Below are positions 28,501-35,931 of a DNA stretch of 35,931 nt, one piece after another. A program made the position numbers and the translations under genes. A model generated the notes under the pieces. It was not told the DNA's origin. It made no database searches and worked only from the letters and a program-made list of their open reading frames with translations. The stretch is from the NCBI GenBank assembly GCA_902760595.1, contig CACWHI010000022.1, positions 1-35,931 on the forward strand. Reading direction: 5' to 3'. Within the stretch, counting starts at the first letter, position 1, and every line of letters begins with the position of its first letter. The DNA comes from an uncultured Eubacteriales bacterium. Lineage in GTDB: Bacteria; Bacillota; Clostridia; Christensenellales; Aristaeellaceae.

Positions 28501-30278
28501 AGAGACTGCTGGAACTGTGCCGCCGAACGCCCTGGTTCATCCGCTTCAGCCGCTACTGCCAGGTATCTGGCCTGCTGGCCGCGCTCACGCTGATCATCCG
28601 CGTCGCGCACAGCGGGCTGGTGTTCGCGGACGGCTCCATCCAGCTTGAGATCACGCGCAGCGCTTTCTGGGCGGACCTCCTGCTGCGCGGCTTCTACCTG
28701 GCATTCGCGGGCTGCGGCACGGCGCTGGCTTTCGTCCGTCCCGAGGCGCGTAAGCCGGCCCTGATCGGGCTGGTCCTCTGGTGCGCATTGGCTCCGGTGA
28801 AGGACCGTCTGCAGCAACCGTTCAGTGATCTGCTGGTCCTCAGCCTTCCCACAGTTCTCGGCGTCTGGGGCGCGCTGTTCGAGCGCCTCCGCGGCCAGGC
28901 CGCCCGCGAAGAATGGCTGAAGAAGCTCAAGCCCATCCCCCACTATTCCCAGCCGGTCCCCCTGCCGAAGCGGGACGACCCCAAGCCCACGCTCCGCGAT
29001 TACGCCGTCGTCCTCTTTCCGCTTTTCATCGTCGTCACGCTCTGGTCACTGGCGGACATCGACGTACGCTCGGGCAGCGGGTATGCCTGGGCAAAATTCT
29101 CCGGCATCGGGCTTCTGCTCCTGGTCATCGTCTTTTACGTCTCCGCGCTGCGCCGGGCCGATATCGCTCCCGCCGTGCTGATGAGCCGCTTCATTGCCGG
29201 GCAGGCTTTCCTGATCATCCTGCTGTACGCGGGGCACGTATTCCTGTATCCTGACCGCGCCGCGGCGTGGAGGACCCTCAATATCGACAGCCTGGCCGCG
29301 AGCCCCCTGTGGACGGATCACGCGCTGCTCGGCGCGATCGCCGTGTTCTCGGGCCTCAGTATCCTGCTGACGCTGAAACGCCGGGAGACGCGGGCCGCCG
29401 TGCTGGCCGCGCTGCCGCTCTGCGCCTGGCTGTTCTTTATCACGATCCGCTTCCACGACATCCACCCGGCCTTCTTCCGCCGGACGCACCTCGACGACCT
29501 GATCATCTTCCTGTGGCCGCTGTTCGCGGGGATCAACGCGCTCCTGTTCCCGCGCTGGTTCGGGGAAAGCGCCGCAAACGAATGGCACGCCAGCCTCGCC
29601 AATAAGCGTAAGCCGGCTTCCCCGCTGCCGGCCGGCCCCAATCCGGCCGTCCCGCGCTCCACGGTGCCCACGCTGGTCTTTCCCAAGTCCCCGGCAGCGG
29701 CCGGCCAGAAAACGCCTGTGCCGCCCTTCCCGCCCAGGCCGGCTCCGCACCCGCCGGCTCCGCCTGTCAGCCGTGAGCAGCAGCTGACGGCCTTGAAAGA
29801 AGAATACCTCAAAAAACGCGCCTCCAGCCGCCAGCTTACCAGTGAAGCCGCGCTTCTGCCCCAGCTCGAAAGAGCCTCCGGGCATCTCTTCCCCGGTACG
29901 GCAACGCTGGCTACGCTCGGCGGTCAAAGGCAGCTGCTGATGATGCTCACGTCAGGCATCCCCTGTCTGCGGCCCCTGCTCGATGAGAAGGAGGCCGCGA
30001 AGCTGATGCTGCCCAGCCTGCCGGACGACCCGGAGCGCTTCGTGCCCCTGCTGAACGTCCTCGTCTCCCGGGCCGCCGGCCTGCTGAACGACGGAATGTG
30101 GGAGCAGGAAAAGGAGTGGCAGGCACTGTCCCCCGAAGCGCTGGCGGGCGGCTGGTACGCCCTGCGCATGTACAGGCGCATGAGCAGTCAGCCAGAGGTG
30201 TTTGAGCTGGCCGCGGACGGCCTGACGCAGCACATGAGCAGGCGACCGGACGTGACGGCATGGCTTAAAGATATCTGA
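28497..30278 (+). CDS. Unknown membrane protein with about ten helices, Pro-rich linker and soluble tail
   Basis: I do not recognise this 593-residue protein. It has hydrophobic segments at about 23-43, 62-80, 87-101, 112-128, 168-187, 202-218, 232-252, 276-292, 299-317 and 334-352. A linker very rich in Pro/Ala (about 372-425, for example PPFPPRPAPHPPAPP) follows. The soluble helical domain (about 426-593) contains EEYLKKRASSRQLTSEAALL. The start is a GTG that overlaps the pnuC stop (GTGA). The tail should be cytosolic if the helix number is even, which would let it meet the soluble MoxR, VWA and radical SAM proteins encoded downstream. It may be the membrane anchor or receptor of the system; that is inference. 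Confidence 0.72.
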   Translation: MKRLLELCRRTPWFIRFSRYCQVSGLLAALTLIIRVAHSGLVFADGSIQLEITRSAFWADLLLRGFYLAFAGCGTALAFVRPEARKPALIGLVLWCALAPVKDRLQQPFSDLLVLSLPTVLGVWGALFERLRGQAAREEWLKKLKPIPHYSQPVPLPKRDDPKPTLRDYAVVLFPLFIVVTLWSLADIDVRSGSGYAWAKFSGIGLLLLVIVFYVSALRRADIAPAVLMSRFIAGQAFLIILLYAGHVFLYPDRAAAWRTLNIDSLAASPLWTDHALLGAIAVFSGLSILLTLKRRETRAAVLAALPLCAWLFFITIRFHDIHPAFFRRTHLDDLIIFLWPLFAGINALLFPRWFGESAANEWHASLANKRKPASPLPAGPNPAVPRSTVPTLVFPKSPAAAGQKTPVPPFPPRPAPHPPAPPVSREQQLTALKEEYLKKRASSRQLTSEAALLPQLERASGHLFPGTATLATLGGQRQLLMMLTSGIPCLRPLLDEKEAAKLMLPSLPDDPERFVPLLNVLVSRAAGLLNDGMWEQEKEWQALSPEALAGGWYALRMYRRMSSQPEVFELAADGLTQHMSRRPDVTAWLKDI

Positions 30279-30291
30279 ACAGGAGGGAAGC

Positions 30292-30588
30292 ATGGACCCG
30301 CAGACCCTGCTGGCTTTCATCCAGCGTATCATCGCCACCAGCCCGGATCAGCGCGCCGCGCAGCAGGCCCTCGCGCAGCTGCGGGAGATCCTGAGCGTAT
30401 CCCTCGGCGAGGAGGGAACAGCGATGCTTGAGACCGCGCTGAACGGCGTCGGGGATGACTTCAATACCATGGCCCACGATGTCAGCAGCACAGAGGTCAA
30501 CGATCCCAGGATCCTGATCCAGGCGGCCGAGCGCGCGAAGCAGCAGCGCGAGCTACGCGAAGAGCGCGAGCGCTACGGGAGGTGCTGA
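30292..30588 (+). CDS. Small helical protein of unknown function
   Basis: The 98-residue protein starts MDPQTLLAFIQRIIATSPDQ and ends in a charged helix (AERAKQQRELREERERYGRC). It looks all-helical and cytosolic, with no signal peptide, membrane segment or catalytic motif that I can name. AGGAGGG precedes the ATG, 13 bases after the membrane protein gene. Its stop lies within the ribosome-site region of the next gene. By position it may be an adaptor or small subunit of the MoxR-VWA system. Confidence 0.68.
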   Translation: MDPQTLLAFIQRIIATSPDQRAAQQALAQLREILSVSLGEEGTAMLETALNGVGDDFNTMAHDVSSTEVNDPRILIQAAERAKQQRELREERERYGRC

Positions 30589-30593
30589 GCGGC

Positions 30594-31550
30594 TTGAAGA
30601 TCAACACCTACATGGACGAGCGCGCGCTGGCCATCGACCATACCCTGATCCGCTACGAGGTCCCCGAAAAGACCCGCGCGACCGTGCCCAGTCAGCTGGG
30701 CGGGCAGGCGCTGACCACCGCCGGGGGCGGAGCGATCGTCGTTCGCCATACAAAACAGCTCTTTCTGGAGGAAGGCTTTGTCCGCCTGAAAACAGGCTGC
30801 GTCGTCGCGGGTTTTGAGCTGAAGGAGCTGACACTGCCCGCTTCCGTCGCGGAGGTCGAGCCGCAGTTTTACAGGAACGGCGGTCTGGAGCGGCTGATCA
30901 TCCGGCGAAGGCTGGATGAGACGGATCGCGCGCGCCTCCGGGATAACAGCTGGCCGCTGGCGGACGGCAGCCGCCTGATCGCGCCTGCCGCCCTCGCCGG
31001 GCCTGCACTCGACGCGGTCGCGAACGCCGCCGCCAGCCTGGCACAGCCTCTCCCGCAGCTGCGCGGGGACATGCGCTTCCTGCTCTACGCGACACACAAT
31101 GGAACCACCAGCATTTTCGATTCCCGCGCGTGCCACGATTCGCACGGCCGCGCCGTCAAAACAGAGGAGTACGCGGCTGTCATGGAGATGATCCGCGAGA
31201 ATTCCCTGGGCTGGAAGCATCCGGCGGCGGAAAGAAGCAGCGACCTCAGGATCAGGGGCAATCAGGGCATCCCTTACGCGCGGCCATTGTCCCTGGTGAC
31301 CATGCTTCCCGGGACGGGTCCCATCGCGCAGTTCCAGGTGACCTTCTCGCTGCTGTTCACGCCGCAGCTGCTGCCGATCCGCTGCGACGGGCAGCAGTAT
31401 TATCTGTACAGCCGGAACCGCCTGACCGCCGACCCCGCCTGCCCCTACCAGCGGGAGGACGTGTGCGTGTTTGACAAGGCCGGACTGGTGACTGACAAAA
31501 AGATCTCGGAGACCGTGTATGGAAAAGCGCGACTGCTCATGCTCCTTTGA
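30594..31550 (+). CDS. Unknown protein with a possible BspA-like leucine-rich segment
   Basis: This protein of about 318 residues is not recognised. Near residues 65-98 the sequence FELKELTLPASVAEVEPQFY, RNGGLERLIIRR resembles one BspA-type (LRR_5) repeat pair. The rest (for example FLLYATHNGTTSIFDSRACH and LPIRCDGQQYYLYSRNRL) suggests a beta-rich domain. There is no signal peptide or membrane helix. I chose the TTG at 30594 because GGGAGG (30577-30582) precedes it; the GTG at 30582 lies inside that site. The 3' end overlaps the radical SAM gene by 32 bases. By context it may bind a substrate or partner of the complex. Confidence 0.68.
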   Translation: MKINTYMDERALAIDHTLIRYEVPEKTRATVPSQLGGQALTTAGGGAIVVRHTKQLFLEEGFVRLKTGCVVAGFELKELTLPASVAEVEPQFYRNGGLERLIIRRRLDETDRARLRDNSWPLADGSRLIAPAALAGPALDAVANAAASLAQPLPQLRGDMRFLLYATHNGTTSIFDSRACHDSHGRAVKTEEYAAVMEMIRENSLGWKHPAAERSSDLRIRGNQGIPYARPLSLVTMLPGTGPIAQFQVTFSLLFTPQLLPIRCDGQQYYLYSRNRLTADPACPYQREDVCVFDKAGLVTDKKISETVYGKARLLMLL

Positions 31551-32484
31551 GCGCAGCCGGGAGGTGACGATCCTCGGCAAGCCCGTGCGGGTCAAGAACA
31601 CCATCTGCGCCAGGGACGGCGGCGGATACCGCCTGAAGCCGGATCCCGCGCCGCTGCAGCTTTCCATCCTGCCCAGCCGTCTGTGCGACGCGCGGTGTCC
31701 CTTCTGCATCGCCGCCCCCACCGATGATCCCGCCCGGATCGACCCGGACCGCCTGTTGCTGGTGCTGCGGGCGCTTCAGGCGGAAGGCCGCGTGCGCGGC
31801 GTCAGCATCACCGGCGGGGAGCCGTGCCTGGACATGGACCTGCTGGATCGCGTCATCCATATGTGCTTCGACGTCTTCGGCCCCGCCCTGGAGGTCACGC
31901 TGGACACCAACGGCAGCGGGCTCGATCAGCTGCGCTCGCTCACCGACCTGTACCGGCTGGATACCATCCACATCAGCCGCCACCACTGGGACGACGAAGC
32001 CAACGACCGGATCTTCGGGAAGAAAATGCCCACGGCCGCGCAGTTGCGGGACGCGCTGCGCGATATCGCGTGCCCCGGCCTGTTCGTGCTGAACTGCATG
32101 CTGCTCAGGAATTATGTAGCCACTCCCGAGGACGCGCGGCGCTACCTGGATTTCGCCATTGAGATGGGCGCGGGCAAGGTGTCCTTCATCACCGCCTCGC
32201 CGGTCAACCCCTGGACGGCCGCGAACCGGGTCCGCTTCGACAGTGTGCTGCGGGACGGGGATCCGAGCCTCCTGTTCACGAGGGGCTACCGCGACTTTGA
32301 CCTCTGCCGCTGCCGGGACGGCGTCTATGTCTCTCCCGAGGGCCGGCTGATGGAATTTTACGGGCGGCAGAGCGTTTCCGCCGACTGCGGCTACTGCCGC
32401 GGCCTGGTCATTGAACCGGACGGCACGCTGAAGGCCGGCTTTGGCGGCCAGGTCCTGTATACACCGGGAGGTGAAGCCTATTGA
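31519..32484 (+). CDS. Radical SAM protein
   Basis: This 321-residue protein has the radical SAM cluster motif CDARCPFC (C56, C60, C63), GGEP (99-102, SAM binding) and the later TLDTNG strand. Such enzymes use a [4Fe-4S] cluster and SAM to make a 5'-deoxyadenosyl radical. Near the C-terminus it has C263, C265, C290 and C293 (CRC and CGYC), which could hold an auxiliary cluster as in SPASM/Twitch proteins. Start ATG at 31519 has GGAG upstream and lies inside the preceding gene. Its stop overlaps the VWA gene start. The substrate is unknown. A peptide or protein modified before or by the MoxR-VWA pair is one possibility. Confidence 0.88.
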   Translation: MEKRDCSCSFERSREVTILGKPVRVKNTICARDGGGYRLKPDPAPLQLSILPSRLCDARCPFCIAAPTDDPARIDPDRLLLVLRALQAEGRVRGVSITGGEPCLDMDLLDRVIHMCFDVFGPALEVTLDTNGSGLDQLRSLTDLYRLDTIHISRHHWDDEANDRIFGKKMPTAAQLRDALRDIACPGLFVLNCMLLRNYVATPEDARRYLDFAIEMGAGKVSFITASPVNPWTAANRVRFDSVLRDGDPSLLFTRGYRDFDLCRCRDGVYVSPEGRLMEFYGRQSVSADCGYCRGLVIEPDGTLKAGFGGQVLYTPGGEAY

Positions 32485-33740
32485 CAGCTGATGAGATCAA
32501 CGCCGTACTGCAGACCTTCAAAATGAAGCTGCTGATCGATTTTCCTTTTTACGGCGACCTGCTGCTCCGCCTGCCCATCATGCGGGACGACAGCGTTCCC
32601 ACCGCCTGCACCGACGGACGCACGATCCGCTGGAGCGCCTCCTTTTTCGGCGGAATGAAAGAGACGCAGATCCGTTACGTACTGATGCACGAGGTCTTCC
32701 ATACCCTGCTGATGCACCCGCTGCGCTTCCGTAATCGCGATCACAGGATCTGGAACATCGCCGCGGACATCATCGTGAATCAGATGTGCGATACGCTGGC
32801 CACGCAGCTGCGCTATCGCCCGGAGCTGAAGCTGGAACGGCCTTCTGACGGCATCTTCTGCCGCATCTCGCCCAACGAGACGCTGGAAAACCTCTATGAG
32901 AGGATCCTGGCGGACAATCAGGACAACCGGCAGAAGAATGTCCTCATGCTCCGGAAGGATTACAGCAACCCGCAAAACCAGGAGCTGTTTCGCGTCCCCC
33001 TGCCCGCGCCTGACCTGCTCGACGGCAAAAGCGGCGGGCTCAGGCTGTCCGATGAGGAACGAGAGGCGCTGGAGCAGGAGATCAGGAGCCTGATCCGCTC
33101 CGCCGCGTCCGACGCGCGGGGCGACGGAGCGTCCTCGCTGATCGCGCGGAACCTGCTGCAGCTCGTGGAGCCGAAGCCGCTGGACTGGCGCAAGATCCTG
33201 AAGGACTTTCTCAGCGAGGTGCAGTCCGACGACACCTCCTACGCGACGCCGGAGCGCAAGTACCTGCACACCGGGCTGATCCTGCCCGGGCACGGCCTGC
33301 AGGAGGGCGGCGACCTGGACAGCGTATGGGCCTTTGTGGACAGCTCCGGCTCCGTCGGTCAGGAGGAGCTCAATCAGTTTCTGACCCAGCTCTACCGGAT
33401 CACCAAGGACTTTGGCTGCGTCATGAACATCGCCTACTGGGACACCTCGGTCACGGACGTCTACACCAAGCTGCGCACCGCGAAGCGGGTGCTTGAGGCG
33501 CAGCCCATGCACTCCGGCGGCACGAACATCAACTGCGTATACCGCTATATCCTGGAGCGGAAGCTGCGGCCCACAGTAGCCCTGATCCTGACGGACGGGT
33601 ACTTTGGCCTGCCGGATCCCGTTCTGAAGAAATGTCTCGACCCTAAGAACACGATCCTGCTGCTGTGCAACGACTCCGAAAACCCCATCTACAAAACCGT
33701 CGGCCGCGTGTGCCGGCTGAATCAAGGGAGCAAGCTATGA
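32481..33740 (+). CDS. Putative metallopeptidase/VWA protein (DUF2201 type)
   Basis: The N-terminal half (about 1-150) carries HEVFH (70-74) followed by TLLMHPLRFRNRDHRIWNIA, ADIIVNQ. This is the pattern of the putative metallopeptidase domain of DUF2201 proteins. The C-terminal half is a von Willebrand A-like domain with an intact MIDAS: DSSGS (287-291), T348 in SGGTN and D372 in LTDGYF. VWA proteins of this kind work with MoxR ATPases. The start is a TTG at 32481 with GGGAGGTG upstream, overlapping the radical SAM stop. The stop overlaps the MoxR start (ATGA). Peptidase activity is suggested by HExxH but is not shown for the family as far as I know. Confidence 0.9.
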   Translation: MTADEINAVLQTFKMKLLIDFPFYGDLLLRLPIMRDDSVPTACTDGRTIRWSASFFGGMKETQIRYVLMHEVFHTLLMHPLRFRNRDHRIWNIAADIIVNQMCDTLATQLRYRPELKLERPSDGIFCRISPNETLENLYERILADNQDNRQKNVLMLRKDYSNPQNQELFRVPLPAPDLLDGKSGGLRLSDEEREALEQEIRSLIRSAASDARGDGASSLIARNLLQLVEPKPLDWRKILKDFLSEVQSDDTSYATPERKYLHTGLILPGHGLQEGGDLDSVWAFVDSSGSVGQEELNQFLTQLYRITKDFGCVMNIAYWDTSVTDVYTKLRTAKRVLEAQPMHSGGTNINCVYRYILERKLRPTVALILTDGYFGLPDPVLKKCLDPKNTILLLCNDSENPIYKTVGRVCRLNQGSKL

Positions 33741-34870
33741 ATATCCGGGAATTTCAGGAAACGATCGAATTCAACATCGAACACAACGTCAAGCACTCCA
33801 TCCTCGGCCTCGGCGCGCCGGGCGTGGGCAAGTCCCAGATCATCCGCCGGATCGGGAAGAAGTACGGCTACAAGGTCATCGACATCCGCCTGGCGCAGAT
33901 GAGCGAGGTGGAGATCGGCGGCCTGATCTACCCCAACGAAAGCCGGACGCGCACCGTATGGCTCGCCCCCGATATCCTGCCCAACGAGGAGCGCGACGGC
34001 AAAAAAACCATCCTGCTGCTGGACGAGATCACCTCCTGCACCAAGCGCGTGCAGGTGGCGGCCTACCAGCTGATCCTGGACCGGCGCATCGGGCAGTACA
34101 CCCTGCCGGAGGGCACCTTCGTGGTCGCCCTGGGCAACCGCGAGGACGACGACGGCGTCTACATCCACCTGGCCGGCCCGCTGGCGGACCGCTTCGAGAT
34201 CCATTACATCGAATCGGACTTCGAGAGCTGGAAGTATGATTTCGCCCTCAAGCACGGCATCCATCCCTATGTCATCAACTACCTGACCTTCAAGCCCTCC
34301 GACCTGCACACGCAGGACCCGGACAGCGGCGAGATGGTCTTCGCCACGCCCCGCTCCTGGGAGCGCGTCAGCGATATTCTGAACATCGACAGCGACGTCA
34401 GCAAGCCGGTGATCCGCAATAAGATCATCGGCAATATCGGCAAGGCGGCCGGTATCCAGTTTGTGGAATTCTGCAAAAAGCAGCGGCCCGTGGTGACCGT
34501 GCAGGACCTCATCAGCGGCAAGGCGAAAGCACCCGACCGGCCCGAGGAGCTGTCCCTGCTGGTGGACCGGATCGCCCATGAGGCGGATTTCCTGACCCAG
34601 CTCGGCGACGCCGCCATGACCGACAAGCAGCGCGCCCGGCTGGAGCAGATCATCGAGGCGTACGTCCGCCTCCCCCAGGCGGAATATGCCATCCTGGGCC
34701 TGAAAAAGCTGCTGGGCATGAACCTGGAAGCCGTCAAGAGCGTGTTTGCCGGGCTTGACAGCGCCGCCGTCAGCCAATTCCTGCAGCGCAACAGCTACGC
34801 CCTCGGCATCGCCCAGGAGAATACGGAAAAAGCCATCAAAAAAGAAAACTGGATGAGCCTGTGGAAATGA
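33737..34870 (+). CDS. MoxR-type AAA+ ATPase
   Basis: This 377-residue AAA+ protein has Walker A GAPGVGKS (26-33), Walker B LLLDEITS (D96, E97), sensor 1 VVALGNRED (N134) and an arginine-finger region LADRFEIHYIE (R152). A C-terminal lid and helical tail (about 240-377) follow. MoxR ATPases act as chaperones that remodel or mature partners, usually with a VWA protein encoded next door, as here. Start ATG at 33737 has AAGGGAG upstream and overlaps the VWA stop. It is the last gene of the cluster. All ATPase residues are intact. Confidence 0.92.
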   Translation: MNIREFQETIEFNIEHNVKHSILGLGAPGVGKSQIIRRIGKKYGYKVIDIRLAQMSEVEIGGLIYPNESRTRTVWLAPDILPNEERDGKKTILLLDEITSCTKRVQVAAYQLILDRRIGQYTLPEGTFVVALGNREDDDGVYIHLAGPLADRFEIHYIESDFESWKYDFALKHGIHPYVINYLTFKPSDLHTQDPDSGEMVFATPRSWERVSDILNIDSDVSKPVIRNKIIGNIGKAAGIQFVEFCKKQRPVVTVQDLISGKAKAPDRPEELSLLVDRIAHEADFLTQLGDAAMTDKQRARLEQIIEAYVRLPQAEYAILGLKKLLGMNLEAVKSVFAGLDSAAVSQFLQRNSYALGIAQENTEKAIKKENWMSLWK

Positions 34871-34916
34871 CCGGGCCTTCCGCTTCCGGATGCGGGATTG
34901 AAAACTTACATAAAAC

Positions 34917-34947
34917 GTGACTGTTCAGTCTACGACTGAACAGTCAC
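34917..34947. terminator. Perfect 14-bp hairpin after the MoxR gene
   Basis: GTGACTGTTCAGTC (34917-34930) pairs perfectly with GACTGAACAGTCAC (34934-34947) around a three-base loop. The plus strand lacks a T-tract afterwards (CATACCCTC), while the minus strand continues GTTTTATG. It probably ends transcripts on both strands. The 251-base gap to 35121 holds this stem, the next terminator, and no gene that I can support. Confidence 0.65.
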
Positions 34948-35007
34948 CATACCCTCAGCTGTTTATACACATCCGCCCACGTGGACATCGGCAAACCCAT
35001 GCGGGAA

Positions 35008-35045
35008 GTAAAAATAAGAGTCCCACAGGACGAATCCCATGGGAC
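35008..35045 (-). terminator. Intrinsic terminator of the phosphoribosyltransferase-like gene
   Basis: On the minus strand GTCCCA (35040-35045) pairs with TGGGAC (35020-35025), and an inner GGA-TTCG-TCC stem has a UUCG loop. CTCTTATTTTTAC follows. It lies about 75 bases after the stop of the phosphoribosyltransferase-like gene. Confidence 0.65.
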
Positions 35046-35121
35046 CCAGAACGGCCGTGAAAACGGGCGCTTTATCGAGGCTGTTTTGAAATGGTCGGAT
35101 GATTTGCCACCTCGGCTCTGC

Positions 35122-35769
35122 CTAATTTCCAAACGCCGAGATGCCGTGGCTGTTGACCATGGCGTCCAGCTTGATGTTGGCTTTGCACAGGGGGCAGTCA
35201 TGGGAGGAGCAGCTCTCGTAATCGCTCAGGTGCAGGCGCTTGGTATACACGCTCTTGATCGGGAAGCCCTCGCACTCGTCCACGCAGCTGAAGATGCAGC
35301 AGATGCCCTCAGGGATGCCCATGTAATACTTCACCGCCTCGACAGCGGCCTGCACGGTATAGCCGGTCGTCACGGACGCGGCCAGGATCAGCACGTGCTT
35401 GCCTACGATCATCGGGGCGATATTATCCCGGAAGATCAGCTGACTGCCGGAGGTGTGCTCAGGCGTTGTGACATAAATCGTACGGTGGGCGTTCATGTTG
35501 GTGAAGCCCGCGCGGGTCAGCTCGCTGGCCATGCATGCGCCGATGACCTCCGTGCCGTCCAGGCAGAGGATGGTATCGACGATGGTCGACGCGGAATACG
35601 CGCCGCAGAGGGTCTGCGCGGCCTGCCTCGCCTCGGACAGGCGGTGCTTGGTCATGGTCAGGTCCACATAATAATTGATGTGGCTGTGGCTGGTGGCAAA
35701 GTGCCCCTTCGCCACCCGCAGCGGCAGATTCCCGGACCTGTTGCGGATCTCAACCAGTTTGATCGCCAT
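35122..35769 (-). CDS. Phosphoribosyltransferase-fold protein with altered PRPP loop
   Basis: The 215-residue protein has the type I phosphoribosyltransferase core: VDTILCLDGTEVIGACMASE, a central segment TIYVTTPEHTSGSQLIF, and the PRPP-loop strand HVLILAASVTTGYTVQAAVE (125-144). The usual acidic pair before TTG (as in VDDVxTTG) is replaced by Ala-Ala-Ser. A cysteine-rich end follows: C157, C158, C162, C166, then CSSHDCPLC (187-195), perhaps binding metal. It resembles orotate or purine phosphoribosyltransferases in outline only. AAGGAGG lies before the ATG. Catalysis is doubtful; a ligand-sensing role is possible. Confidence 0.75.
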   Translation of the reverse strand: MAIKLVEIRNRSGNLPLRVAKGHFATSHSHINYYVDLTMTKHRLSEARQAAQTLCGAYSASTIVDTILCLDGTEVIGACMASELTRAGFTNMNAHRTIYVTTPEHTSGSQLIFRDNIAPMIVGKHVLILAASVTTGYTVQAAVEAVKYYMGIPEGICCIFSCVDECEGFPIKSVYTKRLHLSDYESCSSHDCPLCKANIKLDAMVNSHGISAFGN

Positions 35770-35848
35770 GAAAAAGCCTCCTTGTAACTATTTATTCGAG
35801 AAGTAAAGAGGGACAAGTAACAGTCCTTTTCAGCACGGAATCCCGGAG

Positions 35849-35869
35849 TCCGCCGATTCATTCGGCGGA
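35849..35869. other. Hairpin in the terminal gene-free stretch
   Basis: TCCGCCGA (35849-35856) pairs with TCGGCGGA (35862-35869). The last 162 bases of the window hold this stem, the leader of the phosphoribosyltransferase-like gene and GC-rich sequence. I see no gene there. With the window ending at 35931, the stem could belong to a terminator or a leader. Confidence 0.45.
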
Positions 35870-35931
35870 TGGCGAAGCATGTCGTGCGCGGTGCGTGAGG
35901 CGCTTGCGCCCGCGGTGCGCGCGCGATTCCA

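Noticed and set aside
34944..35201. An 85-codon minus-strand ORF overlapping the phosphoribosyltransferase-like gene
   Set aside because: It starts inside a better-supported gene, contains that gene's terminator, and has no ribosome site. Only its last residues look gene-like, so it is listed as a possible remnant.

Overview
The window reads as a chromosomal segment of a high-GC, Gram-positive-type anaerobe of the Clostridia (Bacillota). The evidence is the tuf/rpmG/secE/nusG/rplK/rplA order, strong AGGAGG ribosome sites, frequent GTG and TTG starts, an Lpl-type CUT1 sugar transporter without its own ATPase, an endonuclease-type MutL, and a YnbB-like gene near miaA. I lean towards an uncultured gut or rumen lineage such as Christensenellales, but that placement is inference. 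No rRNA, tRNA, CRISPR array, prophage or transposase gene was seen.

Layout. 1-2784 (+) is the translation and secretion block: tuf tail, rpmG, secE, nusG, rplK, rplA, secG. Two leader elements here imitate the 23S rRNA binding site of L1. An ABC-F ATPase follows (2868-4784, +) behind an intrinsic terminator. 4897-9377 (-) is a LacI-controlled oligosaccharide uptake operon: regulator, two permeases and a solute-binding protein. 9499-13371 (-) is recF followed by two MATE exporters. 13592-17039 (+) holds a YgjV-like membrane protein and a secreted M4 metallopeptidase. 17111-27036 (-) is a derived mutL...miaA...ynbB neighbourhood. It is interrupted by a heterodimeric ABC exporter with a leader terminator, a three-copy 145-bp tandem repeat, a HAD phosphatase, a 160-bp MITE-like fold-back element and a VapBC-type toxin-antitoxin pair.

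27278-34870 (+) is the most unusual part: eight tightly packed, mostly overlapping genes behind one good promoter. The first two are an NMNAT-like nucleotidyltransferase and a PnuC transporter, which together look like NAD-precursor salvage. The next six are a ten-helix membrane protein with a Pro-rich linker and soluble tail, a 98-residue helical protein, a 319-residue protein of unknown function, a radical SAM protein, a DUF2201-type putative metallopeptidase/VWA protein, and a MoxR-type AAA+ ATPase. The MoxR-VWA pair is a known chaperone or activation architecture. I do not recognise the combination with radical SAM, membrane and accessory proteins as a described system, and it is the best candidate for new biology here. 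The window closes with a phosphoribosyltransferase-fold protein (35122-35769, -) that has lost the acidic pair of its PRPP loop and carries a C-terminal cysteine cluster.
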